Shown here: piece by piece, positions 17,527 through 26,196 of the stretch | Position numbering within the stretch: the stretch's first letter is position 1 | Layout of the letters: every line of letters starts with the position of its first letter | Assembly (NCBI RefSeq): GCF_900103825.1 | Contig: NZ_FNIF01000003.1 | Coordinates: forward strand, 124,001-188,000 | DNA length: 64,000 bases | Direction: 5' to 3' | Source of the DNA: Paenibacillus sp. yr247 | GTDB taxonomy: Bacteria; Bacillota; Bacilli; Paenibacillales; NBRC-103111 | Made by a program: the position numbers and the translations under genes | Notes under the pieces: model-generated | Database searches by the model: none | Told to the model about the DNA's origin: nothing | The model's input: the letters and a program-made list of their open reading frames with translations, nothing else

Positions 17527-18792
17527 CTATTCGAATAGTGTTTTTGCAGCGTTCGAGGCAAGATCCGCTAAACTTACTGTCAGTTGACTGCCTGTGTCCA
17601 TTTTTTTCAGCGTAATTTCGCCGCGTACCAATTCGTCATCTCCGAGGATCGCCACATATGTCGCCTGGAAGCGGTCTGCTGATTTCATTTGCGCCTTCAT
17701 CTTGCGACCTTGGTAGTCCTTCTCCGCTTTGAGACCTTGTATTCTAAGCTGGTGCAGCAGCTTCGTAACTTCTTTCTCCGCCGCCTCACCTAAACCGATC
17801 AAGTACACATCCAGTGGTTCCGGCTTAGGAATTTCGACACCCTGTGCCTGCAGCACAAGTAGAATTCGCTCGAGCCCAAGCCCCAAGCCGACACCCGGCT
17901 GATCGTTACCATGACCGCCGATTTGCTCGACTAAACCATTGTAACGTCCGCCTCCGCCAATCGTATCAATAGCGCCAATCCCGGCTGCTTTGTACTCAAA
18001 AGCTGTATGCGTGTAATAATCAAGTCCGCGTACGAGGCGAGGATTAATCCGAAATGGAATCCCCATCGCTGTTAAATGCTCTTGAACCCGTACAAAGTGT
18101 GATGTACATTCTTCATCTAAATACGCAAGAATTTCAGGAGCGCCTTCGCCATACTTTTGATCCACTTTGCAATCAAGAATACGCATTGGATTACGATCAT
18201 AACGGGACTGACAATCTTTGCAAAGCTTTTCTTTCACAGGTGCGAAGAACTCCTGCAGTTTTTCACGGTAAACCGTTCTAACCGATGGTGTTCCGACAGA
18301 GTTAATTTCAACGGTTACTTCCTTAAGACCAATCTCCTTATAGAACGTATAACCAAGCGCAATCACTTCAGCGTCAATGCTAGGATCAACGGATCCAAAG
18401 GCCTCAATACCGAACTGATGGAATTGACGGTATCTCCCAGCTTGTGGCTGTTCATAGCGAAACATCGGTCCAACGTAATACAGCTTCGTGAGATCAGGTA
18501 TGCCGTAAAGCTTATTCTCAACATAAGCCCTAACTACACCCGCGGTCCCCTCAGGACGAAGCGTCATGCTGCGATCCCCTTTATCGAGGAAGGTGTACAT
18601 TTCTTTTCCCACAATATCTGTCGTTTCTCCGACGCCTCTAATATACAGCTCGGTCTCTTCGAAAATTGGCGTACGGATTTCTTTGTAATTAAATCTTTGG
18701 CACAGGTCTCTTGCCTTGCTCTCGAGGTACTGCCACTTCTCCACCTCGCCGGGAAGAAGATCCTGTGTTCCTTTTGGCTTTTGAATACTCAT
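17527..18792 (-). CDS. hisS: Histidyl-tRNA synthetase
   Basis: A 421-residue class II synthetase for tRNA-His, of usual length. It has the start IQKPKGTQDLLPGE, motif 2 FRYEQPQAGRYRQFHQFG, the histidine-binding loop LVRGLDYYTHTAFE, and motif 3 GLGLGLERIL. The C-terminal anticodon domain spans residues 325-421. ATG 18792 follows AAGGAGG at a good distance. It leads the hisS-aspS-tcdA operon, controlled by the T-box upstream. Confidence 0.97.
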   Translation of the reverse strand: MSIQKPKGTQDLLPGEVEKWQYLESKARDLCQRFNYKEIRTPIFEETELYIRGVGETTDIVGKEMYTFLDKGDRSMTLRPEGTAGVVRAYVENKLYGIPDLTKLYYVGPMFRYEQPQAGRYRQFHQFGIEAFGSVDPSIDAEVIALGYTFYKEIGLKEVTVEINSVGTPSVRTVYREKLQEFFAPVKEKLCKDCQSRYDRNPMRILDCKVDQKYGEGAPEILAYLDEECTSHFVRVQEHLTAMGIPFRINPRLVRGLDYYTHTAFEYKAAGIGAIDTIGGGGRYNGLVEQIGGHGNDQPGVGLGLGLERILLVLQAQGVEIPKPEPLDVYLIGLGEAAEKEVTKLLHQLRIQGLKAEKDYQGRKMKAQMKSADRFQATYVAILGDDELVRGEITLKKMDTGSQLTVSLADLASNAAKTLFE

Positions 18793-18833
18793 GTGTTCAA
18801 CCTCCTTTTATCTATCGTTCATACACATACAAC

Positions 18834-19140
18834 AAAAAAATCCCCCACCCCCGACTAACGTCAGGGACGAGAGATTTGATTAACAAAATCACCCGTGGTA
18901 CCACCCACATTCAGAAATACTGAATCACTTGCCAGAAGCAACGAAACAGATTTCTGCTCTTTACGGTTAACGCCCGCTATACGCACAGCTGCTACTAGGC
19001 CTGTCGACACATGTCGATAAGCGGTTCCCAACCGGTCCTCAGGGAGGTCTTTTCGTTCGCTCATCATAGGAAGCTTGCAGCCTAGACTTCCTTCTCTGCT
19101 TATGTGGGGGCGACTTACTTTTTCCCTTCAACGAATCACA
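18834..19140 (-). promoter_or_regulatory. T-box riboswitch of the hisS-aspS operon
   Basis: On the minus strand: Stem I start GTTGAAGGGAAAAAGTAAG (near 19132), T-box GGTGGTACCACGG (18893-18906), and terminator CCCTGACGTTAGTCGGGG followed by a run of seven T (18834-18840). In a hand-fold a GAC triplet (19049-19047), an Asp codon, lies in the specifier region, and GAT at 19065-19063 is another Asp codon. I see no His codon in that place, so control by tRNA-Asp is the better guess, though the fold is uncertain. Confidence 0.9.
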
Positions 19141-19166
19141 AAAGTATCAAAATTACATTTTTGTTT

Positions 19167-19195
19167 ATTGTAAACATTGGCAGAAGTAAAGTCAA
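19167..19195 (-). promoter_or_regulatory. Sigma-A promoter of hisS-aspS
   Basis: Minus-strand TTGACT (19190-19195), a 17-base spacer and TACAAT (19167-19172), just upstream of the T-box leader. Confidence 0.88.
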
Positions 19196-19233
19196 GAGAT
19201 AGGAGTCTAAACACCTACATCTCTATATATTAT

Positions 19234-19539
19234 TTAATGTAAGTCCGCCCACTTTTGCAACTCATCCATAACAGGCTTAAGACCTTTTCCTTTGGGGGTC
19301 AATTCGTATTCGATCCGAACCGGAGTTTCCGGGTAGACATGACGGATAATGATTTCTGCAGCCTCGAGCTCTTTGAATCTCTCCGAAAGCATGCGATCAC
19401 TCATACTTGGGATAAGTACTGATATGTCTTTGAAACGCTTCGGTCCAGATAGCAAGACATGAACGATAAGACCTGTCCATCGCTTTCCGAGAAGTTCAAA
19501 TGCGGTCTCGAATTTTGGGCACAGTTGATAGTCTTCCAT
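19234..19539 (-). CDS. HxlR family transcriptional regulator
   Basis: A 101-residue winged-helix regulator. The start MEDYQLCPKFETAFELLGKR, then LSGPKRFKDISVLIPSMSDRML and YELTPKGKGLKPVMDEL, is the HxlR pattern. The early Cys (residue 7, in LCPKF) is at the place where YodB/HypR-type members sense electrophiles or oxidation, so redox sensing is possible. The start is ATG 19539, nine bases after AAGGAG; the ATG three codons earlier touches the ribosome site. HxlR genes usually lie beside their target, but no divergent gene is present. Confidence 0.88.
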   Translation of the reverse strand: MEDYQLCPKFETAFELLGKRWTGLIVHVLLSGPKRFKDISVLIPSMSDRMLSERFKELEAAEIIIRHVYPETPVRIEYELTPKGKGLKPVMDELQKWADLH

Positions 19540-19584
19540 ATAAATCATCTCCTTATCAGCAATTTTACCATAGTCGCTTGATAA

Positions 19585-19625
19585 AAGTAAGTACTTAGTA
19601 GTAATATACTAACATTAAGTAAGTA
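19585..19625. promoter_or_regulatory. Candidate HxlR operator
   Basis: TTAGTA (19595-19600) and TACTAA (19607-19612) form an inverted repeat with a six-base centre. It is flanked by two direct copies of AAGTAAGTA (19585-19593 and 19617-19625) 32 bp apart, about three helical turns. It sits 46-86 bp upstream of the regulator start, a good place for autoregulation. Confidence 0.5.
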
Positions 19626-20034
19626 GTTAAACAAAATATATATTTAAAGAATAGTTAATAGTTATCCTTAAAGTTCACACCAACAATGGTTTTTATGTAA
19701 CTTACAATGGTTTTGAATATAACCCTAGGATATTTTGAAATAAAAAAGAAACAAAGCCGTCAAGCCAATGCTGTGGCGGTTTTTTATGCAAGAAAATAGC
19801 CTGCAGCACAAAGGCTGCAGGCCTCAAATAAATATATATTTTAAAGGGGGTCGACTCTTATTATATCCCCACTTCATTAAAGAGATATGATAATTAAATT
19901 ACAATTTCATTACAGCGATTTTTCCGCATTTTCATTCATTTTCATTTATTTCTCCTCGTATATTCAAGCAATTTTCACATATAGATGTACAACAAGGCAG
20001 ATGGCCTTGAATTTATCACCAGGAGGCTGTAACA
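19626..20034. other. Gene-free region with orphan hairpins
   Basis: No reading frame with a ribosome site was found. It contains a plus-strand terminator-like structure at 19755-19786 (GCCGTCA pairing with TGTGGCGGT with G-U pairs, then six T) although no gene lies upstream on that strand. A perfect nine-pair hairpin, GCCTGCAGC/GCTGCAGGC, lies at 19799-19822. It may be the remains of a lost gene once controlled by the HxlR regulator. Its right end carries the AGGAGG of the acidic protein gene. Confidence 0.45.
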
Positions 20035-20316
20035 ATGACAATACAAAACGAGTTTCAAGAGGAACGGCAGGATCTAGTGGTGCTCTTCTCTGAAGAATCC
20101 GAAACCGAAGCAGAAGTTCAAGAAGAAGTAGACGAAGAAGCAGCCGAAGAAGAGGCCATTGAAGAGTCTGATGAAGCTGTGGAAGCGGAAGAAGAAGCAG
20201 TCGATGAGGAGGTCGTCGAATCTGAGGAGGAAGCCGAGGTAGAGAGTGAAGAAGCAGCCGAAGAAGAGTCGGAAGAATCTACCCAAGCAGAAGAGGATGC
20301 TGCGGAAGCTGACTAA
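20035..20316 (+). CDS. Extremely acidic low-complexity small protein
   Basis: A 93-residue protein starting at ATG 20035, eight bases after AGGAGG. After an N-terminal stretch (MTIQNEFQEERQDLVVLF) with some hydrophobic residues, nearly every residue is Glu, Asp, Ala, Ser or Val, with Glu dominant, so it is probably disordered and strongly negatively charged. No Lys is visible and Arg occurs only near residue 11. It has no signal peptide or membrane segment. A terminator follows. No family is recognised. Similar Glu/Ala-rich proteins can be chaperone-like or DNA mimics, but nothing here shows that. The good ribosome site and terminator support a real gene. Confidence 0.7.
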   Translation: MTIQNEFQEERQDLVVLFSEESETEAEVQEEVDEEAAEEEAIEESDEAVEAEEEAVDEEVVESEEEAEVESEEAAEEESEESTQAEEDAAEAD

Positions 20317-20360
20317 AGAATGTAAACGCCAACAAAACATTCCCATTCTGGCTAAAAGTT

Positions 20361-20402
20361 AAGAGCCTTACCGCCACATCCATGTGCGGCAATAAGGCTC
20401 TT
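20361..20402. terminator. Bidirectional terminator between acidic protein and FAD protein genes
   Basis: AAGAGCCTTA pairs with TAAGGCTCTT, with CCGC/GCGG and CACAT/ATGTG further in. T-rich sequence follows on the plus strand (ATTTGTT) and on the minus strand (AACTTTT). Confidence 0.88.
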
Positions 20403-20412
20403 ATTTGTTGTT

Positions 20413-22359
20413 CTATGGCTTGCCTGTTACTCCAATTTTTAAATCTTTAATTAGCAAATACGTGTCAGCATTCGTTAACTTTTGCTTGTCAGCAATTAGG
20501 TTCAAAGAAGCTTCTGTCAGCAGTTTATTCTCGACTAACTTGGCCTGCGCCTCGTTAGCTGCAGCTTTCAGCCCTAGCGCTTGAGTAATCGTGAAGCTTG
20601 CTTGTTCAAGTGACAGAGGTATTTTATCTGCGTTTTCCAGCTTCGCAATAGCCTGTGTTACATCACCACTGAAGGCTTCAGGTTTCATCTTCTTCGCTCC
20701 GCTCACGAGATTGACCATCCGCTTTGGATTAGCTGGGTCGTCCAAGTGGAAATTGTTATCATAAGCCCCTGAAGCTAAGCCTAGCAGAAGAGCTGATTTC
20801 AAGCCCTCATACTCTTTGTGTTCCATAAATGGTTGAGGTTTAAGTGTGATGGGCTGTATCTCCATGCCTTGTTTATTCAACTGCTCTTGCAGCTTTGAAA
20901 CAACTTCTTTGGATGCAGCTATTTGGCGGAACGTCAGCTTCTCCTTTTTAGCGAACATGGCGGCAGCCCCTGCTGCTTCACCTTCAGCCATTCCTGTTGG
21001 GATGACTCGTGCACTTCCATGTGGTAGTGTATCATAACTAGCCGCTCTGCCAACAACAAGTAATCCATCCACCTTTTGCGGTACGAGGCTTCGGAAAGGA
21101 ATGGCATACTGCTTCGGTTTACAAACTACGTTACCTGAGTCCGTGGGAGCTGTCCTTTGAATATCTACAGGATATGAGCCAAAACCAATGCGGTCCCATT
21201 GATCATTGTTCGTACAAACATCGATAATGTTCAATCGGTATTCCCCTTGCATATGGCGTGTTTCCCTTACATAAAGCTCTGGCGCTGTGCCAGCAAGCTC
21301 GAGGCTTGCAAATTCGGGGAACGACTTTTGCATATAAGCTACGACATTTGGCAGTTCCTTTTTACCAATCTCAAATGCTTCTTGAACGGATTTCGGATCG
21401 AACGTATCCACACCAAAAATTTGCAAGGAATTAATAAGTACCGTATTATCATTTTCTCTACCCATGTTGAGCCCTCTCATCTTGGCTCTTTCTTTGTTAA
21501 GAGGCGGATAATTACTCATTTCTTTATATCCGTAAACACTCACTTCATTGACACCGGAACCGCTATCGTTGTCGCCATTCAATCTTTTGGCCATCAGATT
21601 CCACACTTCTGGCGTTACATTTTTAAGACGAAAAGCTAGTGTAACGGCCATTTTTGATTTCGGGTCACCTATATCTTCATGCCCTATTGTAAATGGAACA
21701 CCTGCTGCCGCTGCGAAATCTCCATCTTGTGTCGCATCGATCACAGAGGAGGCTTTCACCACTTGCGTGCTGCCGTTCTCAAGTGTGATTGTAGCACCCT
21801 GTACCACATTTTTACCTTGCAGCAGAATTGGTTCTATCTTTTTAGTTTTAAGCAGTACGTCAATATTTTTTTCCTTTTTAACTAGCTCATAGAAAGCATT
21901 CGCAGCTGTATTGACATCGAACGAATCACCTTCAATTTTGGCATACCATTCGGAGAAAAATCCTTTATTAAATACATCGTCTTTCCCCAGAATATTTTTA
22001 TTAGAGGAATAATTCATATCAATAGAGTTAATCCATCCGAGGGTCATTAGCCCCCCCAGAATCTCACGATTCCGCCCATCAACGAGCAGTGTAGTCAATC
22101 CATTACGAGCAGCAGAAACGGCCGCTGCAACCCCCTCCGGATCCGTCCCCACTACAATGACATCGTAAACCTCTCTCGCTTTCTTCACGGACTTCACTTC
22201 TTCAATTTCTTGCTTGGCTAAGCTATGTCCACCATGTGCATGGTGTTTATATTGATAATACAAGGATGCCGCTGTCGCTAGCACCGCGAGTACAATCAAA
22301 GTCCCCATCAACCAAAGCCAACCTTTGGATGAGGAAGTGTCACGATTCGAATTTGCCAT
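20413..22359 (-). CDS. Membrane-anchored FAD-dependent oxidoreductase
   Basis: A 648-residue protein with one N-terminal membrane segment (WLMGTLIVLAVLATAASLYY, about residues 16-36). A long FAD-dependent oxidoreductase domain of the PF12831 type follows. The dinucleotide loop is DVIVVGTDPEGVAAAVSAAR near residue 65, and the second FAD contact is SSVIDATQDGDFAAAAGVPF. GLLVVGRAASYDTLPHGSAR is the typical C-terminal FAD motif. The loop has GTDPEG instead of GxGxxG, as often seen in this subgroup. The catalytic domain would face outside the cell if the N-terminus is inside. I use ATG 22359 (MANSNRD) after AAGGTGG; a GTG 12 codons earlier lacks a ribosome site. The substrate is unknown. Confidence 0.8.
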   Translation of the reverse strand: MANSNRDTSSSKGWLWLMGTLIVLAVLATAASLYYQYKHHAHGGHSLAKQEIEEVKSVKKAREVYDVIVVGTDPEGVAAAVSAARNGLTTLLVDGRNREILGGLMTLGWINSIDMNYSSNKNILGKDDVFNKGFFSEWYAKIEGDSFDVNTAANAFYELVKKEKNIDVLLKTKKIEPILLQGKNVVQGATITLENGSTQVVKASSVIDATQDGDFAAAAGVPFTIGHEDIGDPKSKMAVTLAFRLKNVTPEVWNLMAKRLNGDNDSGSGVNEVSVYGYKEMSNYPPLNKERAKMRGLNMGRENDNTVLINSLQIFGVDTFDPKSVQEAFEIGKKELPNVVAYMQKSFPEFASLELAGTAPELYVRETRHMQGEYRLNIIDVCTNNDQWDRIGFGSYPVDIQRTAPTDSGNVVCKPKQYAIPFRSLVPQKVDGLLVVGRAASYDTLPHGSARVIPTGMAEGEAAGAAAMFAKKEKLTFRQIAASKEVVSKLQEQLNKQGMEIQPITLKPQPFMEHKEYEGLKSALLLGLASGAYDNNFHLDDPANPKRMVNLVSGAKKMKPEAFSGDVTQAIAKLENADKIPLSLEQASFTITQALGLKAAANEAQAKLVENKLLTEASLNLIADKQKLTNADTYLLIKDLKIGVTGKP

Positions 22360-22517
22360 AGAACGAAAGCACCCACCTTGTCTCCTGCTTTTCACGCTGC
22401 TTACCGGTTAAGGTTTGATAAGCTTCCTTTAGCAGTTGAATTAATTACTAGCCAAAAACATCACTTGTTAGTTTACCACATTTTGAAGATGTAGAGAAAT
22501 AGTGTCGAATGAACAAA

Positions 22518-22556
22518 TAAAGCCTCACATGGCTGAGTAAACAGCACGTGAGGCCT
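22518..22556 (-). terminator. Terminator after the 57-residue gene
   Basis: Minus-strand AAGGCCTCACGTGCTG pairs with CAGCCATGTGAGGCTT, followed by TATTTGTT. Confidence 0.82.
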
Positions 22557-22561
22557 TATGG

Positions 22562-22735
22562 TTAACGATATGATTTTTTCGGAATGCTCTTCATCTTTTC
22601 TTGTTCAGATGTAAATTCAGCACTAATTTCAACATCAGCAAGCGCTGGAGCTTGACTCATTCGCTCAGCAAGAGTGGTATGGAGCAGTTGCTGCTCCGGT
22701 GCCGTCATGGCTTTGTGTTTAATTGATTGACGCAT
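22562..22735 (-). CDS. Small hypothetical protein
   Basis: A 57-residue protein, MRQSIKHKAMTAPEQQLLHT at the N-terminus and basic at the C-terminus (MKSIPKKSYR). ATG 22735 follows AGGAG at seven bases, and a terminator follows the stop. A possible promoter, CTGACT with an 18-base spacer and TATACT, lies at about 22755-22783. It has no recognised domain and no membrane segment. It is a single-gene unit between dtd and the FAD protein. Confidence 0.6.
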   Translation of the reverse strand: MRQSIKHKAMTAPEQQLLHTTLAERMSQAPALADVEISAEFTSEQEKMKSIPKKSYR

Positions 22736-22820
22736 CTGGTTGCTCCTAACTGCAAGTATATACAAAAGTAGTATATCCAGTCAGTTAGCTTATTATCCTT
22801 TTCCTATACCGCAGCAAGTT

Positions 22821-23261
22821 TTATTTACTGTCGATAATCAATGTCACAGGTCCACAATTCGTCAAGGAAACATCCATCATTTCACCAAATGCGCCAGTTT
22901 CCACTTGTAAGCCTTGGGAACGCAGCAGCTCATTCAATTTATCATAAAGCGTCTCTGCAAGCTCGGGTCTTGCCGCTGACATGAAGTTGGGCCGCTTCCC
23001 TTTGCGGCAATCGCCATACAAAGTAAACTGCGAAACAGATAAAATTTGTCCTCCTGTCTCCAAGACAGAAAGATTCATTTTGCCGGTTTCATCTTCAAAA
23101 ATACGCAGCCCCGAAATCTTATCCGCCAAATACTTCGCATCCTGCTCGGTATCCTCATGGGTAATGCCAACTAAAAGCAGCAGACCCTTTTCAATACGAC
23201 CAATGGAGGTACCGCCAACAGTTACTTCGGCACGCTTACATCGTTGAATAACTACTCTCAT
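22821..23261 (-). CDS. dtd: D-aminoacyl-tRNA deacylase
   Basis: A 146-residue DTD that removes D-amino acids wrongly attached to tRNA. It starts [17 protein letters not shown], has the active-site [19 protein letters not shown], and ends with the Gly-cisPro motif in [16 protein letters not shown] 23261 follows AAGGAG. It is 35 bp behind relA on the same strand, the relA-dtd order found throughout the Bacillales. Confidence 0.96.
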   Translation of the reverse strand: MRVVIQRCKRAEVTVGGTSIGRIEKGLLLLVGITHEDTEQDAKYLADKISGLRIFEDETGKMNLSVLETGGQILSVSQFTLYGDCRKGKRPNFMSAARPELAETLYDKLNELLRSQGLQVETGAFGEMMDVSLTNCGPVTLIIDSK

Positions 23262-23296
23262 AGCCTTCTGAATCTCCTTAATTACATAAGCATCGG

Positions 23297-25483
23297 TTAG
23301 CTTTGCATAATCCGCTGTACGGAATATACATCTTTGACACGTTTTATTCTCTCAACAACAAACTGCAAATGATCAATATTTTTAATTAAAATCGTCATAT
23401 GGATCGTTGCCATCTTGTTTTTATCCGAACGTCCGGACACAGCTGAAATCATTGTTTTGCTTTCTGAAACAGCTTGAAGCACTTCGTTTAAGAATCCACG
23501 GCGGTCATGCCCAGTGATCTCAATTTCGACATTGAAATTGGATTCAACGGCTTCAGCCCAATCTACTTCAATAACCCGTTCCTCTTCACCCATACTCGTC
23601 GGAATATTCGTACAATCAGAACGGTGAACAGACACTCCACGACCTCTTGTAATGTAACCTATGATCAAATCACCTGGCACCGGATTACAACAGCGGGCAA
23701 AGCGCACAAGCAGGTTGTCGACGCCTTTGACACGCACACCGTTCGTAGGGCGGCTCTTCCGCTCAGTAGCCGTTTGTGATTTGACCTCTTTGACCTCGCT
23801 GGTAAGCTGCAGCGCCTGAGCCTCTTCCGCTTCCTTACGCAGCTTCTCCGTTAACTTCGTACAGATTTGTGCAGCAGTAATACCGCCAAATCCGACGGCC
23901 GAAAGCATATCTTCAATATCGTTGAAATTGAATTTCTTCGCGGCTTCGAGCAGTTTATCGTCGCTCATTAGTGTCGGAGGATCGATCGCCAATCGTTTGA
24001 GCTCGCGCTCAATCATGTCTTTCCCTTTTTCGACGTTCTCTTCGCGTTTCTCTTTCTTAAACCACTGCTTGATTTTGCTGCGAGCATGAGATGATTGCGC
24101 GATTTTAACCCAATCCTGACTAGGTCCGTAAGAATGCTTAGAGGTCAGAATTTCAATAATATCTCCTGTTTTCAGCTTGTGGTCCAAGGGAACAATACGG
24201 GAGTTTACTTTGGCACCAATTGTGCGATTACCGACTTCAGTATGAATGCGATAAGCAAAATCCAGAGGCACAGATCCTGCAGGAAGCTCGATGACCTCCC
24301 CTTTTGGCGTAAAGACGAAAACAAGGTCTGAGAAAAAATCCATCTTCATGGATTCCATAAATTCGGACGCGTCATTTGTTTCGTGCTGAAGCTCCAGAAT
24401 TTCACGGAACCAGCTCATTTTGTCCTCAAAGGTTTCCGAAGGTACAACTGAACCTCCTTCTTTGTAGGCCCAGTGCGCGGCGATACCGAACTCCGAAGTC
24501 CTGTGCATCTCCCATGTACGAATCTGTACCTCTAACGGCTCTCCCTTAGGGCCAATCACCGTTGTGTGCAAAGACTGATACATATTCGGCTTCGGCATCG
24601 CAATATAATCTTTGAACCGTCCAGGCATTGGCTTCCACAAAGTATGAATAATACCCAAAGAAGCATAGCAGTCCTTGATGCCATCAACAATAACGCGAAG
24701 CGCCATGAGATCGTAAATCTCATTGAATTGCTTGCCGCGAGAACTCATTTTCTTATAAATACTATATAAATGTTTAGGTCTTCCGGAAATATCTCCCTGA
24801 ATGCCCATCTCATCTAACTTCTCTTTAATACTGTGAATTACGTCCTCAATATACTGTTCACGCTCGGTTCGCTTCTTCTGCATGAGATTAACGATCCGAT
24901 AATACTGCTGCGGATTCAAATAACGGAGGGCAATATCCTCCATCTCCCATTTAATCGTAGAAATACCGAGTCGATGAGCAATCGGACAGAAAATCTCCAG
25001 AGTCTCTTCCGCAATGCGCCGCTGGCTCTCTTCGGATTGGTACTTCAACGTACGCATATTGTGCAGACGATCCGCCAGTTTAATCAATATAACGCGAATA
25101 TCCTGTGCCATCGCAACAAACATTTTGCGGTAATTCTCGTTCTGCTGCTCTTCTTTGGACTTGAACTTAATACGTTCAAGCTTCGTCAAGCCATCTACGA
25201 GCATCGCGCAAGTTTTCCCGAATTTATCTAGAACAGTTTCCAGTGAAACTGTTGTATCTTCAACAACATCATGCAGAAGCGCTGCTATCACGGAAGTGAC
25301 ATCCATCTGCATATTCACCAATATATCTGCAACAGCGAGTGGATGCAGAATATAGGGCTCCCCCGATTTGCGCACTTGGCCATGATGGGCTTCATCCGCG
25401 AATTCATAGGCCTCCCGAATCCTCTGCAAATCATTCTCTTTCAGATAGGTGGCGGCCTTCTCAAGAAGCTGCTCTATACCCAT
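23297..25483 (-). CDS. relA: Bifunctional (p)ppGpp synthetase/hydrolase Rel
   Basis: A 728-residue stringent-response enzyme. It has the N-terminal HD hydrolase ([27 protein letters not shown]), the synthetase domain ([21 protein letters not shown]), TGS ([20 protein letters not shown]), a zinc-finger-like region ([12 protein letters not shown]) and a C-terminal ACT domain ([18 protein letters not shown]). All catalytic regions look intact, so both activities are expected. The start is placed at ATG 25483 ([10 protein letters not shown]), as in relatives. The frame extends 12 codons upstream through a GCCTGC/GCAGGC hairpin. Confidence 0.97.
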   Translation of the reverse strand: MGIEQLLEKAATYLKENDLQRIREAYEFADEAHHGQVRKSGEPYILHPLAVADILVNMQMDVTSVIAALLHDVVEDTTVSLETVLDKFGKTCAMLVDGLTKLERIKFKSKEEQQNENYRKMFVAMAQDIRVILIKLADRLHNMRTLKYQSEESQRRIAEETLEIFCPIAHRLGISTIKWEMEDIALRYLNPQQYYRIVNLMQKKRTEREQYIEDVIHSIKEKLDEMGIQGDISGRPKHLYSIYKKMSSRGKQFNEIYDLMALRVIVDGIKDCYASLGIIHTLWKPMPGRFKDYIAMPKPNMYQSLHTTVIGPKGEPLEVQIRTWEMHRTSEFGIAAHWAYKEGGSVVPSETFEDKMSWFREILELQHETNDASEFMESMKMDFFSDLVFVFTPKGEVIELPAGSVPLDFAYRIHTEVGNRTIGAKVNSRIVPLDHKLKTGDIIEILTSKHSYGPSQDWVKIAQSSHARSKIKQWFKKEKREENVEKGKDMIERELKRLAIDPPTLMSDDKLLEAAKKFNFNDIEDMLSAVGFGGITAAQICTKLTEKLRKEAEEAQALQLTSEVKEVKSQTATERKSRPTNGVRVKGVDNLLVRFARCCNPVPGDLIIGYITRGRGVSVHRSDCTNIPTSMGEEERVIEVDWAEAVESNFNVEIEITGHDRRGFLNEVLQAVSESKTMISAVSGRSDKNKMATIHMTILIKNIDHLQFVVERIKRVKDVYSVQRIMQS

Positions 25484-25633
25484 GCATCTACCCATTCCCT
25501 TTAATCGATTTTTTACCATTATGCCTGCAAGGCAGGCTCCGCGTCAACTATTCGCTTCCACTCTTTCGACAAAAAACATCATTTTCCCGCAAATCGTTGG
25601 AAGTATTTATCAAATGATAGTGATTTATTGTAT

Positions 25634-25664
25634 AAAAAAGAATCGAATAATACAAATTCGATTC
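25634..25664 (-). terminator. Terminator after apt
   Basis: GAATCGAAT pairs with ATTCGATTC around a seven-base loop, followed by six T on the minus strand. It lies just past the apt stop codon. Confidence 0.88.
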
Positions 25665-25683
25665 TCAGCTTAATTATTTAAAT

Positions 25684-26196
25684 TTAATATTGAACTAACG
25701 AAACAACATCTATGCCATCAAACTTATTTCTTCCTTCAAGATAGGACAACTCAATCAAGAATGCAGCTCCTACAACTTCTCCACCAAGCTGTTTAATCAA
25801 ATCAATAGACGTTTGAATCGTTCCGCCTGTAGCAAGTAGATCATCCGCAATTAGCACCTTTTGACCTGGTTTAATTGCATCCTTGTGCATAGCTAATTTA
25901 TCCTTGCCATATTCAAGGGCATAGTCAGCCTCAATCGTCTCGCCAGGCAATTTGCCACTTTTACGAATCGGAATAAATCCTACGCCAAGAGTGTAAGCCA
26001 ATGGAGCGCCGATAACGAAGCCACGAGCTTCCGGACCTGCAATAACATCGATTTGTTTCTCTTTAATTAACGCTTTCATCTGGTCAATAGCTTCTTTATA
26101 AACGGGTCCATTTTGCAGCAACGTCGTGATATCCTTGAAACGAATACCTGGTTGTGGAAAGTCCGGGATGACGCGAATGTAGTCTTTGAAATTCAT
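25684..26196 (-). CDS. apt: Adenine phosphoribosyltransferase
   Basis: A 170-residue purine salvage enzyme (adenine + PRPP to AMP). The PRPP site is [20 protein letters not shown] (near residue 120). It also has the opening [20 protein letters not shown] and [18 protein letters not shown] 26196 follows GGAGG and overlaps the recJ stop by four bases (ATGA), so translation is coupled to recJ. The recJ-apt order is the usual one in Bacillales. Confidence 0.97.
   Translation of the reverse strand: MNFKDYIRVIPDFPQPGIRFKDITTLLQNGPVYKEAIDQMKALIKEKQIDVIAGPEARGFVIGAPLAYTLGVGFIPIRKSGKLPGETIEADYALEYGKDKLAMHKDAIKPGQKVLIADDLLATGGTIQTSIDLIKQLGGEVVGAAFLIELSYLEGRNKFDGIDVVSLVQY

Noticed and set aside
20074-20346. 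Antisense frame encoding a Phe/Leu/Arg-rich protein opposite the acidic gene
   Set aside because: It is the complement of GAA/GAG/GCN codons and has no ribosome site; the sense frame has AGGAGG.
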